Source: Primula veris (lineage: Eukaryota > Streptophyta > Magnoliopsida > Ericales > Primulaceae). Taken from it: DNA of 64,000 bases. The translations under genes and the position numbers were made by a program. Shown here piece by piece: positions 1-13,330 of the stretch. Every line of letters starts with the position of its first letter. The stretch's first letter is position 1. Location: contig OY821740.1 in NCBI GenBank assembly GCA_963682055.1, positions 7,565,314 to 7,629,313 on the forward strand, given 5' to 3'. The notes under the pieces are model-generated. The model was given only the letters and a program-made list of their open reading frames with translations. It made no database searches and was not told the DNA's origin.

Positions 1-1
1 T

Positions 2-3000
2 TTTGAATCTGAGATTATTGTTAATCAATTGGGTGATAATAAGCCCAAAACTAAGCGTGCTAAAGCTAAAAAAGATGTTAATCAGGATAAGGTTAGTACT
101 AATACTACTACAAGAAGAAGCTCAATCTACAGAGGTGTTACTAGGTACTTTCTCTCTCTCTTTTTTTTTTTTAATGTTTTATTTTTCATTATGTTTCTCT
201 TTTTTTTTTGTTGATTTTTTAACCTTCTATAAATTGTAATAATGTTATGGTGGTCCTTGGAACTTGGTGGCCAAAAGTTGCATGGCTTAATGTTGCAAAA
301 CAGAGAATTTTGGGAAAATTGGAACATTTTTATTTTGTTGTTGTACATTAATGTTCATGCGTCTATCATGGAAATGATCTTAGTATGTCACGAGTGGTGT
401 CATTAATTAACTGTATAAGGTTATTGATTTCTAATTACAAGGTCACAGGCTGTCGTATTTTTTATTACAGAGTATAATCTTTAATTTCTTACATGCGTCA
501 GTTTAATATCGTGACAGCTTGATTTAATTTCATTCTCATTTGAAAACCAATTATTTTGGATTTCATACAATTAAGTCCCTCATCAACAGAACTACATTAG
601 ATTTAGATAATAGATTTTCCTTGTCTCATAGTGAATCAGTGATGTGCTTGTTTCTCTTTTAATTAAGAGACAACATTTTGTTATGCAGGTTTGCATTAAC
701 ATTTCTTTTTGAATAATTAATGTTGGTGTATTTTTTTAATGTTGCACATAATACAATACCTTAGAGTAGAAAGTGCTCTCCCATGAAAGAGACAAGAAAA
801 AGTGTGCATTATGAAAGTGTCATATATAATTTATTTCACCCGAAGACCAAACAAAGTATATAAATGTATCAAAAAAACGTTTTTGTTTTGTTATTTTATA
901 GATTCCAGCATTGCATGTACTGTATTGTATTTTTTTGATCTTATTCGTATTACGGAGTATTACTTTTTAGATTTAGGTACATTTGTCATATTATACCTGT
1001 ACCTATTGACCAAACATAAAAAAAAAACTGACCCGCTGATGAATAATCCAGGGTATATATGGGCTAATGTTTTTGTTACTTGGCAAATAAAATTATGCAT
1101 TTATTTAAAACAAATACTAATAATGCATAATTGGTTGGTACAAATATGCATTCAATTCAAGTTTTTTTTATATATTTTTTTTAAAAAAAACTTAAATTTA
1201 TTTATGAATGAATCACAGACACAGGTGGACAGGGAGGTTTGAGGCACACTTGTGGGACAAGAGTACATGGAATAGCATTCAAAACAAAAAAGGACGACAA
1301 AGTAATTAAAATCACACCCCCTCTTTTTCTCTATACCTCAGATTAGATTTGCTTTTATATTAATTAATCAACCATTTTTGTAAGCAACTTAAATAAAGAA
1401 ATATTACTACTACTAGAGGCAAAGCAAGGAGATCTGAAATCTGTGTGACAATATTTTAGTATTGCAACATAATGACATAATGTGTACTATTAAAAAATAA
1501 AAGATCATTTATTTTAGTAAGAGTTTAGCTCTTTGTTTGAGGGATTATTCTGACTGTGTTTTTATTCTTTGGTGATCCCATCTGATCCCCCTGCCATTGC
1601 AACGTTTTCTTCACGCTTTTGCCGCTGTTCTCTGATCTGGTTTAGTTTATTTGGGTAAAGCAAGCTATTCTCTCTCATTTACTATTTTTTTTATTTTGTT
1701 AAAATTGTTTAACTTGTATCATATAAATATTTCTATATAAATAGGATTGTCATAGACTCACTCATAGAATCCCAAACATTATGGTACTATGTTTTATAAG
1801 TACATACATTTTGAGATACTAAATAAACATATCACGGAAGATTAAGACCAACCATATTAATTTACAATATACCGAAATTCCTAAATATTATTTGTAAATA
1901 ATCATCCATCCCTAGACAAGTGTGTACTACGAAAACACGAAATTTGTATATATACATTGCCGAAATAGAGAATTTAAAAATTACATCATACTATGTGATT
2001 AACTTTTGAAAGAATTTTTTTCGATACAAAATTTGATGGTAAAAGTTGTACATATTTTCATAGCGAATACTTATTTAGATACGAATGGAGCATGTAATAT
2101 ACTTGGATTTGGTCCGGACCTACCCGATTCTTTGATAGAGAGATAAAAAAGAAAAAAAGAAATAGGACAAACGAATCTGTTCATGCGTTCTACTTTTCCG
2201 TTCAACTTAACAAAAAGTTAATTAGAAAGAGTTAATGAGTTTTCATTTAAATTATTTGATTTTTTCCCTTACAACAACGGTGGACACCAAAGCATGATAC
2301 GAACATAGCATTTTCAAGGCTGTTGTGAATTCATGTGACTTTAACATAGTTGTAACGTGTCTTTTATGTCCAAATATGTTGTTTTCAAGTTATAAATGGT
2401 TGTGTGCATTAAGTTGTTTAATTGGGATACATGTTTTTACCGGAATTCAATTTATTTTCTACTTGAACGATACAATGATTTATACCAAATTTATATAATA
2501 ATAAAATCACCAACAAAATTAAAGGTGCCTTGCTGTCTGTATTTGTATAAATAGTAAAGTTGAAATTGATTTTCATTTCTATTATAAAGAAGACAATGTT
2601 CTAAATCAGTTTTTTTACACTAAAAACACCATTAGTCAAGAGTACATTTGTGGTCCTGTTAGTGTTTCTCCATTAGAAGTTATGATTTCCTTTATCTTTA
2701 GGAGACAAATGATTTAAATAAATTCCGCGTTAATGAAATCAAAAAGGTCTAAAGTAATATTTACAGTAAGTTTGATTTTTTTTTTTTTACTAAATTAGTT
2801 AACAAAATGCAGGAGCATATGACAACGAGGAAGCTGCGGCTCGTACCTATGATCTCGCCGCCCTCAAGTATTGGGGCCCTACCACAATATTGAACTTTGA
2901 GGTAGTTTTTTTATTCATAATTTATATATTTATTCTTTCATTTCGGTCTTATATTTTATTTGTCGGTAACTTTAATTTTTATTTTATACAAATTATAGCT

Positions 3001-6000
3001 CGCAACATATGCGGACGAGATTGAAGCTATGGAGAAAATGACCAAGGAAGAGTATTTAGCTTCACTAAGACGACAGAGTAGTGGCTTTTCTAGGGGTGTT
3101 TCCAAATATCGTGGGGTCGCAAGGTGAATAAAAATCTTGTTTACTCTTCTCATTTCGGTCCTGTAATTTTAAATTAAATTGTACCAAATAAGGTCTCAGA
3201 TTAATTTAGGCTGTGAACGTAGTTTTGGTGATCGGATCTTCTAAAGTACACGGATGATTGAATTGTATATAGACTAATTTGTTGATTTAACGTGACAGGC
3301 ACCATCACAACGGGCGATGGGAAGCACGGATCGGACGGGTCTTTGGAAACAAATATTTATACTTAGGAACTTATAGTAAGTCTTCCCGTTTATGTTTTTC
3401 TTCACTTTCAGTTTTTTTATTGATATATATCTTTACTTCTATTGATTAGAAGAAACCTTGTCTTTTCAATAATGGTTTAGTCAAAATATCTAACATGTTG
3501 GGTCAACCAACTCCTAATAAAATTCAACTTCCGGTTCAACTAACTTCTAAGCTACATTATTAGATAGTAATTAATTTGAAACTTTATAATCCCAACCAAC
3601 TACTTATCATATGTTAGTTTTCTCCTTTAATCATATCTGCATAGGAAATACTTATTGCTAGGAAAAGAGTAACAGAAAAACAGATTGTATAGTACATAAG
3701 ATTATTTGCAAAAAGAACTGTTGTTATGCACAATAAACATACAAAATATTAAAGACCACAAACATCATCTTGTGAAGAAGTCAAGCATCCCTAAGTTGAA
3801 GTTGTGTACTTGACTTGGAATAAATCTTGAAAATGTCAAATGATCCATAATATTTGGACTTACATGTACCGTCATGGATTTTGACTGGTAGTACCCCATG
3901 AATTTCATTATTGAATTCGTGAAAAGGAGTTTTATATACACGTCTATGTATTTTTCTTGCGTGGGAAATAAACCTTTTGACTAGGCCAACAATTAAAAGA
4001 AGGCTTTTTACAAAAATAGTTGAAAGAAGTTGGTTTTGATAATAGTACTGCTAGTCTTGGTCCTAGACCTAGTATGAATAGAAAGTCCAATTGTGATGAG
4101 AAACAAAATTATCCATTTTTGGGATTTTCTAATAAGTAAAGTTTTTTTTTAATGCTGTTTCATACAGTGATCAACCTAGCGATAAAAGAAGAATATAATT
4201 ACTACTGTGAAACTCAAGAAACCAAATTTGTCACCTCTTTTACATTGGAAGCATAATCTCTAAATTTAAAAGATTGGAGGCTATTATAGTGTTCCAATTT
4301 AATTTATGAGAACTATATGAACGGTCATTAAGCTATGAAGATCAATAATGTAAATCCTTCTAACTTTGATGGTAATGAATTTGCCACGTCTTTGTTAACA
4401 AAACTACTACAGTAAAAATTACACCACCATTAATTTCCAGAATTGCATTTTGGTTCCATAATTTTGAGAATTGCAGAAATTGGACATTCGAATGTTCGTT
4501 TTGTGCGTATATCATTACTCAGATATGAGTACTCCTGTTAGGCTGTTGCATACAAATACTGTATTATGTTTCTTTCTGTATAATAGTTAATTGATTATTG
4601 AAGCTCGTAAAAGAACGTGATGATTTTATTTTTGAGAGATCCAAGTAAATTTCACTAAGCCCTCTTCCGAAAACATACTAGTTCTTTGTTAAACGTACAA
4701 AGTACTTGTATTTTTGTAGCCGTATTATGCTTTAGAAAAACAGGCATGTTTTCAACTTTTAAAATATTAATCGTATCGTTGTTTACCTACTAGACAAATC
4801 AGTAATTGCAGTACCACTGGGATATTTTTTTAATGAAGTAACAGCGTATAGTGTATACAGTAACTTAAATATTTTCTACTTATTAGTATGAGCAAAGAAA
4901 AATATATTAATCGTAGTTTATTTTGTATGGGTATCAAATTACCAGCTTTTCCTACTTATTAGTATGAAGAAAGAAAAATATATTAAATGGCCGTACAAAG
5001 TAGACTTTCCAACAACATAATATTTATTTGCCCTTCAAAAAGCATACTAGTAGCATTTTGATGTTTTTGGACTAATTTTAAGTCAATTTTTTGTACATTT
5101 GCTCGTGCCTTGTATCACTCTCTCACGTGAGCTAGTCTCCCGAGGCAAACAAAAACAAAATCTGATTCCATTGCTGATGCCTGATTACGTGTAATTTTAT
5201 ACTTATTGATTATTAAAAAAAAAGGTGTAATTTTATACACCTATCATCATATTATTTCTTTTTCTATTGAAACTTTATATTAATATTAAAAGTAGATAAA
5301 TAAACAAATCAGATGCCTTCTCAGCCCAAGTGGGGCCAGTTCATGTTGACGATGGTGTCATGTGTGCTTTTTTATTCCCCAAGAGGTGCATATTTTTGAC
5401 ACTGTTACATCTGTTTATAATACTACAGTACTACTATTTTTATTTCTAAAAATGTTTTACCCTTTTCCATCTATTTTTTTTTGCCAATTATCATCCACAT
5501 TATTACTAATTACTTATATTGTTTCATAACGTTTTGAAATAAAAAAGTTATCGGACCTTGTTTGTGCAAGGAAAACGGAAATGGTAAACACAACCTTTTT
5601 AGTAAATGTGAAACAGAAAACGCCGTTGTAGTTAGAACGCAATCTAATCATGTTGTAACGTAGTCAAGTTTATTTTTTATATCATCAGAGTTATTAAAAA
5701 AAGTTATTTAAGGTTTTATGATATTTAAGTTGAATTTCTAAAACGTTTCGGAAACGTTTTCTCCAAAATTTTAAAGTAGCATGGTTTCTGTGTTCTAAAC
5801 GGATTCCCAGGGAAACGTGATTTCTTGTGAGCTTCCCGGTAAGCGGTAACTATGGTTCTATAGTGTTGAATATTGAAATAATGTTCACTTGTATAGCGTA
5901 TTCCTTTCAGTGAAATTGAAACAATCAGTCAATCATGACTTGTATATGGTGTTGATCATGCTATTAAACCGGTTGTGTAAAACTGTTCATTGAAGTTCTA

Positions 6001-6928
6001 ATAAGTAATATTTCTGAATTATCTCATGTGGCAACAATTTTGATTATTAACCAAATTGAATGACATTTCAGAGAAGTGACTTGGAGTTAATTTTTGCTTG
6101 CATTTTTTCAGTTTTTTTTAATCTTTTTGCTGATAAACTGCAAGCAATCAGGCTTCGATTTTTATTTTACTAACCTGAAAAAACTAGAAACTGATTAAAA
6201 AACGCAGTCAATTAGCATTGAAATGATCTGATACTTCATCTCATAATCTTAAAGAACTATGTATGTGTGTGTGTGTGTGTATATATATTTATAACTGTGT
6301 TTTTCAGTCTATAAATGTAAAAATGTTTAAAATTGTGACAGGCACTCAAGAAGAAGCTGCGGCAGCATACGACATGGCGGCCATCGAGTACAGGGGACCA
6401 AACGCAGTCACAAACTTCGACGTTAGCATATATGCAGACCGTTTAAAAGAGAAAAAAATTGAACTCTGTACGACCTCTCCTCCTTCCGAAGAACAACAAC
6501 AACAACAAGAAAGCAAACAAGATAAAGAACAAGAAGAGCAACAAGTGTTGGTCCTAACCCAAGATCTAAACTCAGATATACCCTCTTCGATAGATTCGGT
6601 TGAGATACATGGGCATGATGAGCATCCCTGGAGCCTCTGTATGGACCCCGAGTTCCATCCCTTGCCAATTATTGACGTTACATATGGAAAAGGAGGAGAG
6701 CTTCCGTATTTATTTGGCGAGACAGGGTTTCAGGACGACATAGACTTCATTTTTGACGGACCAATAGATGATACTTTGTCCTTCGACACTGATAGTTTTT
6801 TCGCTAGCTCAGCTGTTAAGGAGGAGGAGACAGAAGGAGAAGACCACAAAAATATGCCTCTAGCTCCTCTCTCTTCGTCGTCATCGTCGCCATCATCTTC
6901 GACGACCACCTTGGTCTATTGTAACTAG
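2..6928 (+). CDS. WRI1: WRINKLED1-like AP2/ERF transcription factor, 5' end outside window
   Basis: Seven exons are visible: 2-144, 1219-1301, 1646-1654, 2813-2901, 2999-3123, 3299-3375 and 6342-6928 (stop TAG). All introns are GT-AG and phases agree, giving about 370 residues. The start codon lies left of the window. Order: a basic stretch ([11 protein letters not shown]), first AP2 repeat ([20 protein letters not shown] to [12 protein letters not shown]), linker [20 protein letters not shown], second AP2 repeat ([20 protein letters not shown] to [10 protein letters not shown]), then a Q/E-rich region, an acidic stretch around DDIDFIFDG and a Ser/Thr-rich tail ending CN. This layout is that of Arabidopsis WRI1 (about 430 aa), a nuclear activator of glycolytic and fatty-acid synthesis genes in oil-forming tissue. 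WRI3 or WRI4 are alternatives, but the acidic and serine-rich C terminus favours WRI1. Intron 6 is long (2,966 bp) and contains only short direct repeats. Confidence 0.92.
1646..1654 (+). other. 9-nt micro-exon of the WRI1-like gene
   Basis: Exon 2 must end at 1301, the only nearby GT, after one base (A) of a codon. The next recognisable exon starts at 2813 needing one preceding G. The nonamer TTTATTTGG at 1646-1654 is flanked by tttag and gtaaag and restores the frame, giving Ile-Tyr-Leu then Gly. WRI1 genes are known to have a 9-bp exon encoding Val-Tyr-Leu here. The first residue is Ile in this gene because the split codon begins with A. Confidence 0.85.
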
Positions 6929-8227
6929 GTTAGTTTTGTAAGGTTTGGTTAAAGTTTGGACCTTTTGGGGATGATTAGAAACTTATAGCCATTTAGTGTG
7001 ATGGTTGAGCTGTTAGGAACAGTTTGAAGATGGTCCTTTATGTTGTCCCTTTAATTTCTATTTAGGTGATTTTCGATTTTCGATTTTCATTAGACAGACT
7101 TTATGTGTTAGATATCGGGGCTCGACTTAGTCTTCTTTGCTTAGTGCAAAAGATTGATCACCCCATGTTCCTAAGGATTAATATCAATACAGGGTTAAAA
7201 TTGCTATTTGTTTATCTATACATTCCGGCGTTATCTTTTCAACCAACGGTTAGCGACCAATATGTTTTCTATGATGTTAATTTCAGATGACAAAGTGTCG
7301 AAAAATAAGGTATGAACGTGTTCCGCGATGAACTGATGCCACAAATGGACATATTATTGACAATTCGAGAGGATTGTTTGAATATAATATATACATGTGT
7401 AGCTAATACAAGAAACTTATCTTAAGACTTTTAATTTACAAGATTGAGTGGTAACACAAGCATCAAAAACTTTTCATATGTCAAAAGAGTGGGCTCTCCA
7501 TATGTTTCTTTTTGTATGTAAAAATATCAACAACCACTTTGGACCCTTAATTAGTTTACTGTTAGTCTGTAACTAGTCAGCTTTCTAAGGTTTGAAAATA
7601 TTGGATCTTTTGGATTAGTTAGAAATTTAGAAACAAAATAATAATTGGGTGTCATACATATTTTACTATAAGCAGCCATATACTTTGAACTTTTGCAGGT
7701 GACCCATATAACTTTCTAAGTTTTGCATATAACTCTATATTTAACTTCAAAACAAAACAAAGTTTCCATTAATCAGACGTTTTAGATAACTCTTATCTCG
7801 CATATGTATTTTGCCAGTATATGCACATGAAAACACCCCCGAAAAAGTGTCGTTTGGAGAATCCTTAAGCAAAGAAGTAACATAACGGAATAAACCGTTT
7901 ATATACAAAAGAATGGTGTCAACCCACACTCGGTTGATCGTGTTACATGGATGATGGATCTTGAAAAACTCTTTACAGTTATGTTTTTCCAAGACATATC
8001 ATACTAATCTACACATAACACGAAGTTGTGTCATTTCAAATTGGACATCATTTTATTTTTGTGCACTGCTAAAAACAAAATTCATGTGGTTTATTCGGAA
8101 AAAAAATACATTTAGTGTATTGTACTATCTGCTTTTTAACGATTTAGGTATCAGAATATCAAAGTTAACAATTGACGTAATGAACTGATTCATCATATTC
8201 ACAATTCAGCTACGGACGTTAATTTAA
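6929..8227. other. Intergenic region with a partial duplicate of the WRI1 3' end
   Basis: This is the 3' flank of the WRI1-like gene. At about 7568-7640 a second, diverged copy of the stop-codon region and early 3' UTR (6920-6990) can be read. Both begin TGTAACTAG and share a stretch like AAGGTTTG followed by GGA-CTTTTGG and TTAGAAA. No coding sequence was recognised. Confidence 0.5.
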
Positions 8228-8750
8228 TTAGATGAAATTTAATTTCACTTTTCATTTTGGTCATATTCTTTGTAATTTATATAAATTTAATTATGTCTTT
8301 TCAAAACATTACAATTTACAATGTTTCTACTAAAACACATACATATACATACATAATAAGTATGTCCGTTTAAAAAAACATATTATTTGACTATATTTTT
8401 TTTTTCTGAAATAAAAAAAATTATAATTTTGTTTACACTTTCTCTAAAACGAAAATAAAGTAAATTTTAGATTTATGACATTCGAGCAAAAATTATTTGA
8501 GACCACATCATTATTTGAATACTTTCATGAAAAAACGACAAGAAAATTGTTATTTTTTTAAAAAAAGTATTCATTTTTTGTAAATAGAATATATTTGTTA
8601 AGTATTTATAATTTTTTTTTATACACAAACATCGTCTAGAATTTACATTATTTGCAATAATACGTATGCATACATTATATTATATATATTTTTATACATA
8701 CATTAATATAACATATATATATATATGTGTGTGTGTTTGTGTTTGTGTAT

Positions 8751-8825
<75 letters not shown>

Positions 8826-8938
8826 GATATAATTATATAATTTTGAATTTATAATTTCAAAAAATTAAGAGTTAGATTTATACAACTTATAAAGAATAAG
8901 ACTAAAATGAAAATTGAAACTAAGTTACATCCAACTAA
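8228..8938. repeat. Inverted-repeat element, probably a Mutator-like MITE
   Basis: About 60 bp at the left (8228-8295) is an imperfect inverted copy of the right end (8870-8938); shared blocks include TTTTCATTTTGGTC / TTTTCATTTTAGTC and TATTCTTTRTAA. The interior is non-coding and very AT-rich, with a TA microsatellite at about 8757-8826. A possible short flanking duplication (taattta) is seen but not clean. Confidence 0.55.
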
Positions 8939-9049
8939 TAATTTAGCGGTGGTATCTGAATTGCAAATATTATGATAGTTCAGTATTTGAAGTTAAATTT
9001 GGTATTAGTATGCTAAATGGTTAGCATTTTTTTTCTGGTTTATTTGCAA

Positions 9050-12000
9050 ATGACTATTCCAAAAACTGTTGTGGATGGCATGGTGTTTTGTGAAGCAAGA
9101 GCAATGATGAGGTGCTGTAACGTCCACATATTCCCATCGTCTTTTTCTTCTTATTCTTCTTCTAGTTGCTGCTCATTTTCATGGCAGCCTAGTCGTCCTC
9201 GTTGGTCACAATCGTCCAAATGCAGAAGAGATAGTTTTAAAGAGGATGAAGAATTGATGAATACATCTTCAGCTTATAACGTTCTTGGCATTTCTCCTAA
9301 CAACTGCTCCCCTTCCCAACTCAAAGCCGCTTTTCGCGCCAAAGTTAGCTACTCATTTACTTATAGTTTTCGGTTCTTTTTCTTTTGAAAATCTTATTAG
9401 TAATCATGTATTAAGATCTTAGGTTAAGGAGTTCCATCCTGATGTCAGAAGAGATGCTCAAAACTCAGACGCAATGATCCGCCGTGTTATTTGGGCCTAC
9501 CAGGTGCATATTTATTCATGATACTTGAAGAAGAGTTAAATTTAAGTTAGTGATTGCTCGGATTTTCATTGTAAAAGAAGTTATGCCAAACTGCCAAAGA
9601 ATCACTGAACATCACCTAATGATATATAAAAAGAAGAAGTTGAGAGTCTGTCAAACAATACCAACATCACCGATTAGAATTATCATCTATCTTTTACTAA
9701 CACACAGTTAGGCCTTGTCTGCTTGCAGTTTATAATCTTGCTTTTTTTCTTTCCGGTAAGTTGTATATAATCTTGCTTACTTGTTTTTTTGCTTAAAGCT
9801 AGACTACATTTGGTTTGGTTGACGGTTGACCAGCGTAAAGGCTGAGATTTTCTGGGATTTCATCATTCCCCCAAAATAAGCTAGAAGCTCTTAGTTGGAT
9901 GAATCAAGCTTTTTATCTGAAACTTAAAAATCTTAGCTTATTTTCCAAAAGTAAACAAGGTTCTTTTTTTTTTTTGAAGGAAAGGCTTTAGTTTATTAAC
10001 TTTTTTTGTTTATGTTATTCATATGTTTTCTGATAATGTCATGCATTTGGTTCTGTATCGAAAACTCTTCTTACAAAGTGGTGCATAAGCACAATCATGC
10101 CGATGAACACGATTAGGCTGACAAACATAGTTCTATCAGTAGTCTATCCCATTTCTAAAGCGTACTAGATATTAGTTTCTTAACTTGCAAAAGTATAAAA
10201 TATAAAAGAAATTCAATTGCTGTGGATATTGCAGGTAAGGGTTGCAGAGTTTCACTTTACCTTTTCATCGAATTTATTAATATTGTTTTATTGTTTCTGC
10301 AGACACTATCCAATTTCACCAAAACCGAGATTATTGAGAGGTAACTTATTCCTCCTCACTTTTCCATTTAATTTCTATTTGCAGTCGAGAAAGCCATTTC
10401 TTAAGTTTAATGCATGCGCCTTTTCTACTTTTGTTTAGCTGGTAGTTAAAAATAATTTGTTTTTTTTCGTTTGAGATGCATAGGGAGTGTCTAGATCCTT
10501 TTGATGAACCAGAATGTGAGGCGTTTGACGTCTTTGTTAATGAGGCACTATGTGTTGGCAAAGGTACAGTTGCTTATCAATTTTGAAATTTAAGATCCAT
10601 GGTTAAACCAGTACTTGGGCTGTTCTTGATTTCTGCCCATATTTATCAGAATTTGTTTGGATTTTCTCTCAGTTACTGTCAATGTAATAATCAAGGAAAC
10701 ACCAAGACTAAATCATTATGAAATTATCCTATTGTAAAACATATCTTGTCTGATTTTGATTTCAATGATAATGTGTACCTAAGTTTGGGGATTTCGATGT
10801 GGCTATCGCTAAAAGATTCTTTTAAGGTGTGATGGTAGCACATCTAAGAGTATGATGTCAGAGCAGGCCAAGATCGTGCGGCCAAGTCTTATTGCTACCC
10901 AATTGAAAAAAATTAAATCTTCTTTTTGGTAAGTAAAATGAATAATTTAAAATGTGGCTATTTTCTCGGTTCTTAAAATTGCTTCATATCTTGCATCAGT
11001 TTGAGTTTAAGGAGAGACTTATATCTAACTGCTTGTTGTGTTAGTAGATTTATATATGCCTGATGATCTAAGGCTGGTTTCAACTTTTTCATTTTCAATC
11101 ATGAAATTTTAGTGCTTTGAATTTGCAGGCTGTTCATATTCTTGTGTAGCAAGAGCCCCCGACGCTTTTGTATTTACTCCTTCAACAGGAACTGCACGTG
11201 CAACGAAACAAGGTACATAAAGCCTAATGAGGTAACATATAATCTGATAGTGGGAATTTTGTAAAGTTTTGAAGGAACTCTATCCCATTTGTATCATGTA
11301 GTATTTAGTTTGTTGGTGCATTCTAATCAGGTCATGGTGAAGATTACAATGTTCAATTGGCAGTTGGCCAGTGCCCTCGAAGTTGTATCCATTTTGTCAC
11401 ACCTTCACAAAGAATAATTCTAGAAGAGCTGCTTGAAAGGTACTAAAAATTGTCAAATTACACACTTTTAATTCAGTACTATTAAGAAATACTGAAGGTT
11501 GAAATAGTAAAGAGCAGAATGATGAACGACTAAGTACAGTTTGGGTTATCCGAGCCTATAAATCAGTTATAAGTACTTAAATCATAGTTATCCAAAACCG
11601 AACCAAGCTTTAAAGGCTTAGACCACCGAAGTTCTCGGTTCTCTGTTGTGTCAGCAGTTGATCGGGTTCAGTCGAAATGTAATATCAGGTATGGAAAGGG
11701 GTTATATTCCATAAATAAAATGTTTAAGGGGTTATATTCCATAAATAAAATGTTTAAGTCATTAGGAAATTATAACCCAATGGCTGTCTCTTATACTCTT
11801 TCTTCTTAAATTCTAAAAACCAGACATTGTTATTCTGTATTGGTAGAGTTTGATTGTATAGTTAGCTAACCACCTTTTCAAATCGATATTGCTGGTTTTT
11901 AGCGGAGTCCAGTTTTGCGTACCAAAAGTGAAATTAACTTCTTACTTCGTTACGTTTGTGTATTTGCAGTATTTTAAATGTGCCTTATGATACCTCAGCC

Positions 12001-12111
12001 GAAGCAGATTTGCTTTATTCTTTGCTAGTGAAAGCTAAATTCGAGAATAATCGCTATCAAAAGCCGAAAAGAAAGCCAAAGGTTTCATCAGATCATGTTG
12101 ATTGGTACTGA
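9050..12111 (+). CDS. DnaJ-domain protein with C-terminal ferredoxin-like cysteine cluster, probably plastid-targeted
   Basis: Seven exons: 9050-9343, 9423-9503, 10303-10340, 10484-10563, 11129-11212, 11331-11439 and 11970-12111 (TGA), 275 residues. The first ~60 residues are rich in Ser, Arg and Cys, like a transit peptide. The J domain starts at SAYNVLGIS and carries HPD in VKEFHPDVRRD. The C-terminal half has cysteines in ALCVGKGCSYSCV and GQCPRSC, resembling the ferredoxin-type region of chloroplast DnaJ proteins of the DJC76/77/82 type. It ends NNRYQKPKRK...VDWY. In-frame ATGs also occur at 9017 and 9080, so the start is uncertain; 9050 was chosen because 9017 adds a hydrophobic run unlike a transit peptide. 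Likely a J-protein co-chaperone of plastid Hsp70; metal binding is inferred only. Intron 2 (9504-10302) may hold a small MITE around 9712-9965. Confidence 0.85.
11697..11757. repeat. 30-bp direct duplication in intron 6 of the DnaJ gene
   Basis: Two adjacent, almost identical copies of a unit starting GGGGTTATATTCCATAAA. Intronic, so probably neutral. Confidence 0.8.
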
Positions 12112-13330
12112 TATTTTTGTAGAAATTGAGTTATGGGAATATGAACTGCCTAATCTGCCTGTATCCTTCGTATACTTGTGTATTTATGATGAGTATAAGG
12201 TAACATTATCAATGTAAATGCGGTTACTTTGTCGATTAAGTTTGATTTCGTTATCCAACGATCCCGTTATAAGATTCCCCCTTTTATGATTAAGTTTAGT
12301 GTTCTGTTATAACTAGGTCAGAGGGACAAACTCACTTGGCTTATACCATGTTTTTATTTTCCTCGTAAACATATATATTAAAATTAAACATCTTGAAAAA
12401 AATAACATGCATACATGCATCATCAAAAGTGAGAACAATAATATAAAAAAAAGTTAATTGATAGTACTAAAAAACATCATCCAAGAACCAACAGAAATCA
12501 AACAGTAATACTATTCAATGTTTTCCTTAATCGTGTTACACGAATTTTTCAAGCACAGTCTTGCTCTTCGGTATAACTTGTACCATCTTTACTTAAATAA
12601 AAACTATGAGATCTTGCTTCCTAGAAACCAACATATTTTGAAGCACCAATTTTAGTCTTTTCAGCAATTTTTCCTTGATCCCAAATTTTAAATTCTGCGA
12701 ACCCCATAAGAAGCGACAAGATGAAATAGTGGTGCCGACAGACAAGGTTGTTTGAAATCTAATTAAAGAGGAAATATTTATTCGTTTCTAGTGTAAGACT
12801 ACCCAAAGCATCACCTTTTGCTTGACATTGTATTTGCAAAGGCGAATAGGAGTGTTTGGGAGCCGACTAATGATTTGTATGTCAACTTTTCCGTTCTCCG
12901 GCTCATTGATCAGCACAAAGAGAATTAGGAAGACTCGCTCATTTTGGTGAGATGATAAGAAAATTGTGTTATTGTGATATGAGATATGAACGTGGGTTTC
13001 TATGCTCTAGCTTATACTTAATTCCTGTTTATATTTAGGGACTCGATCAACACATGTAAGGAAAGTACATTATGATTTTAATACATGCATATTCTACGAA
13101 TATTATAATCCTATAAGTTATTACTTGGGCAACATTCAATTATGGCCAATGGTATTGAGTTTTTTGATTTGAGTGATGCTACTACAAGTTTGCAACCCTC
13201 AAAAGTGACTGTATGTATAGCCAATGGTGTGGAATAGTTGGTCATTATTTTTCTAGCTAATGTATCAAATAAAATACTTTTACTCACTTATTTTTACTAT
13301 CCAAACAATCAATCTATTGACGTGTCACAT
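12112..13330. other. Intergenic region, no gene recognised
   Basis: This is the 3' flank of the DnaJ gene. On the minus strand at about 12520-12760 short open stretches broken by stops can be read, possibly a decayed coding fragment, but I recognise no family. Confidence 0.4.

Noticed and set aside
802..1242. 146-codon open frame
   Set aside because: It crosses the WRI1 intron 1/exon 2 boundary in the wrong frame for the AP2 domain.
9712..9965. Possible MITE in intron 2 of the DnaJ gene
   Set aside because: The terminal similarity (GGCCTTGTCTGCTTG versus inverted GAACCTTGTTTACTT) is weak and no target duplication was found.
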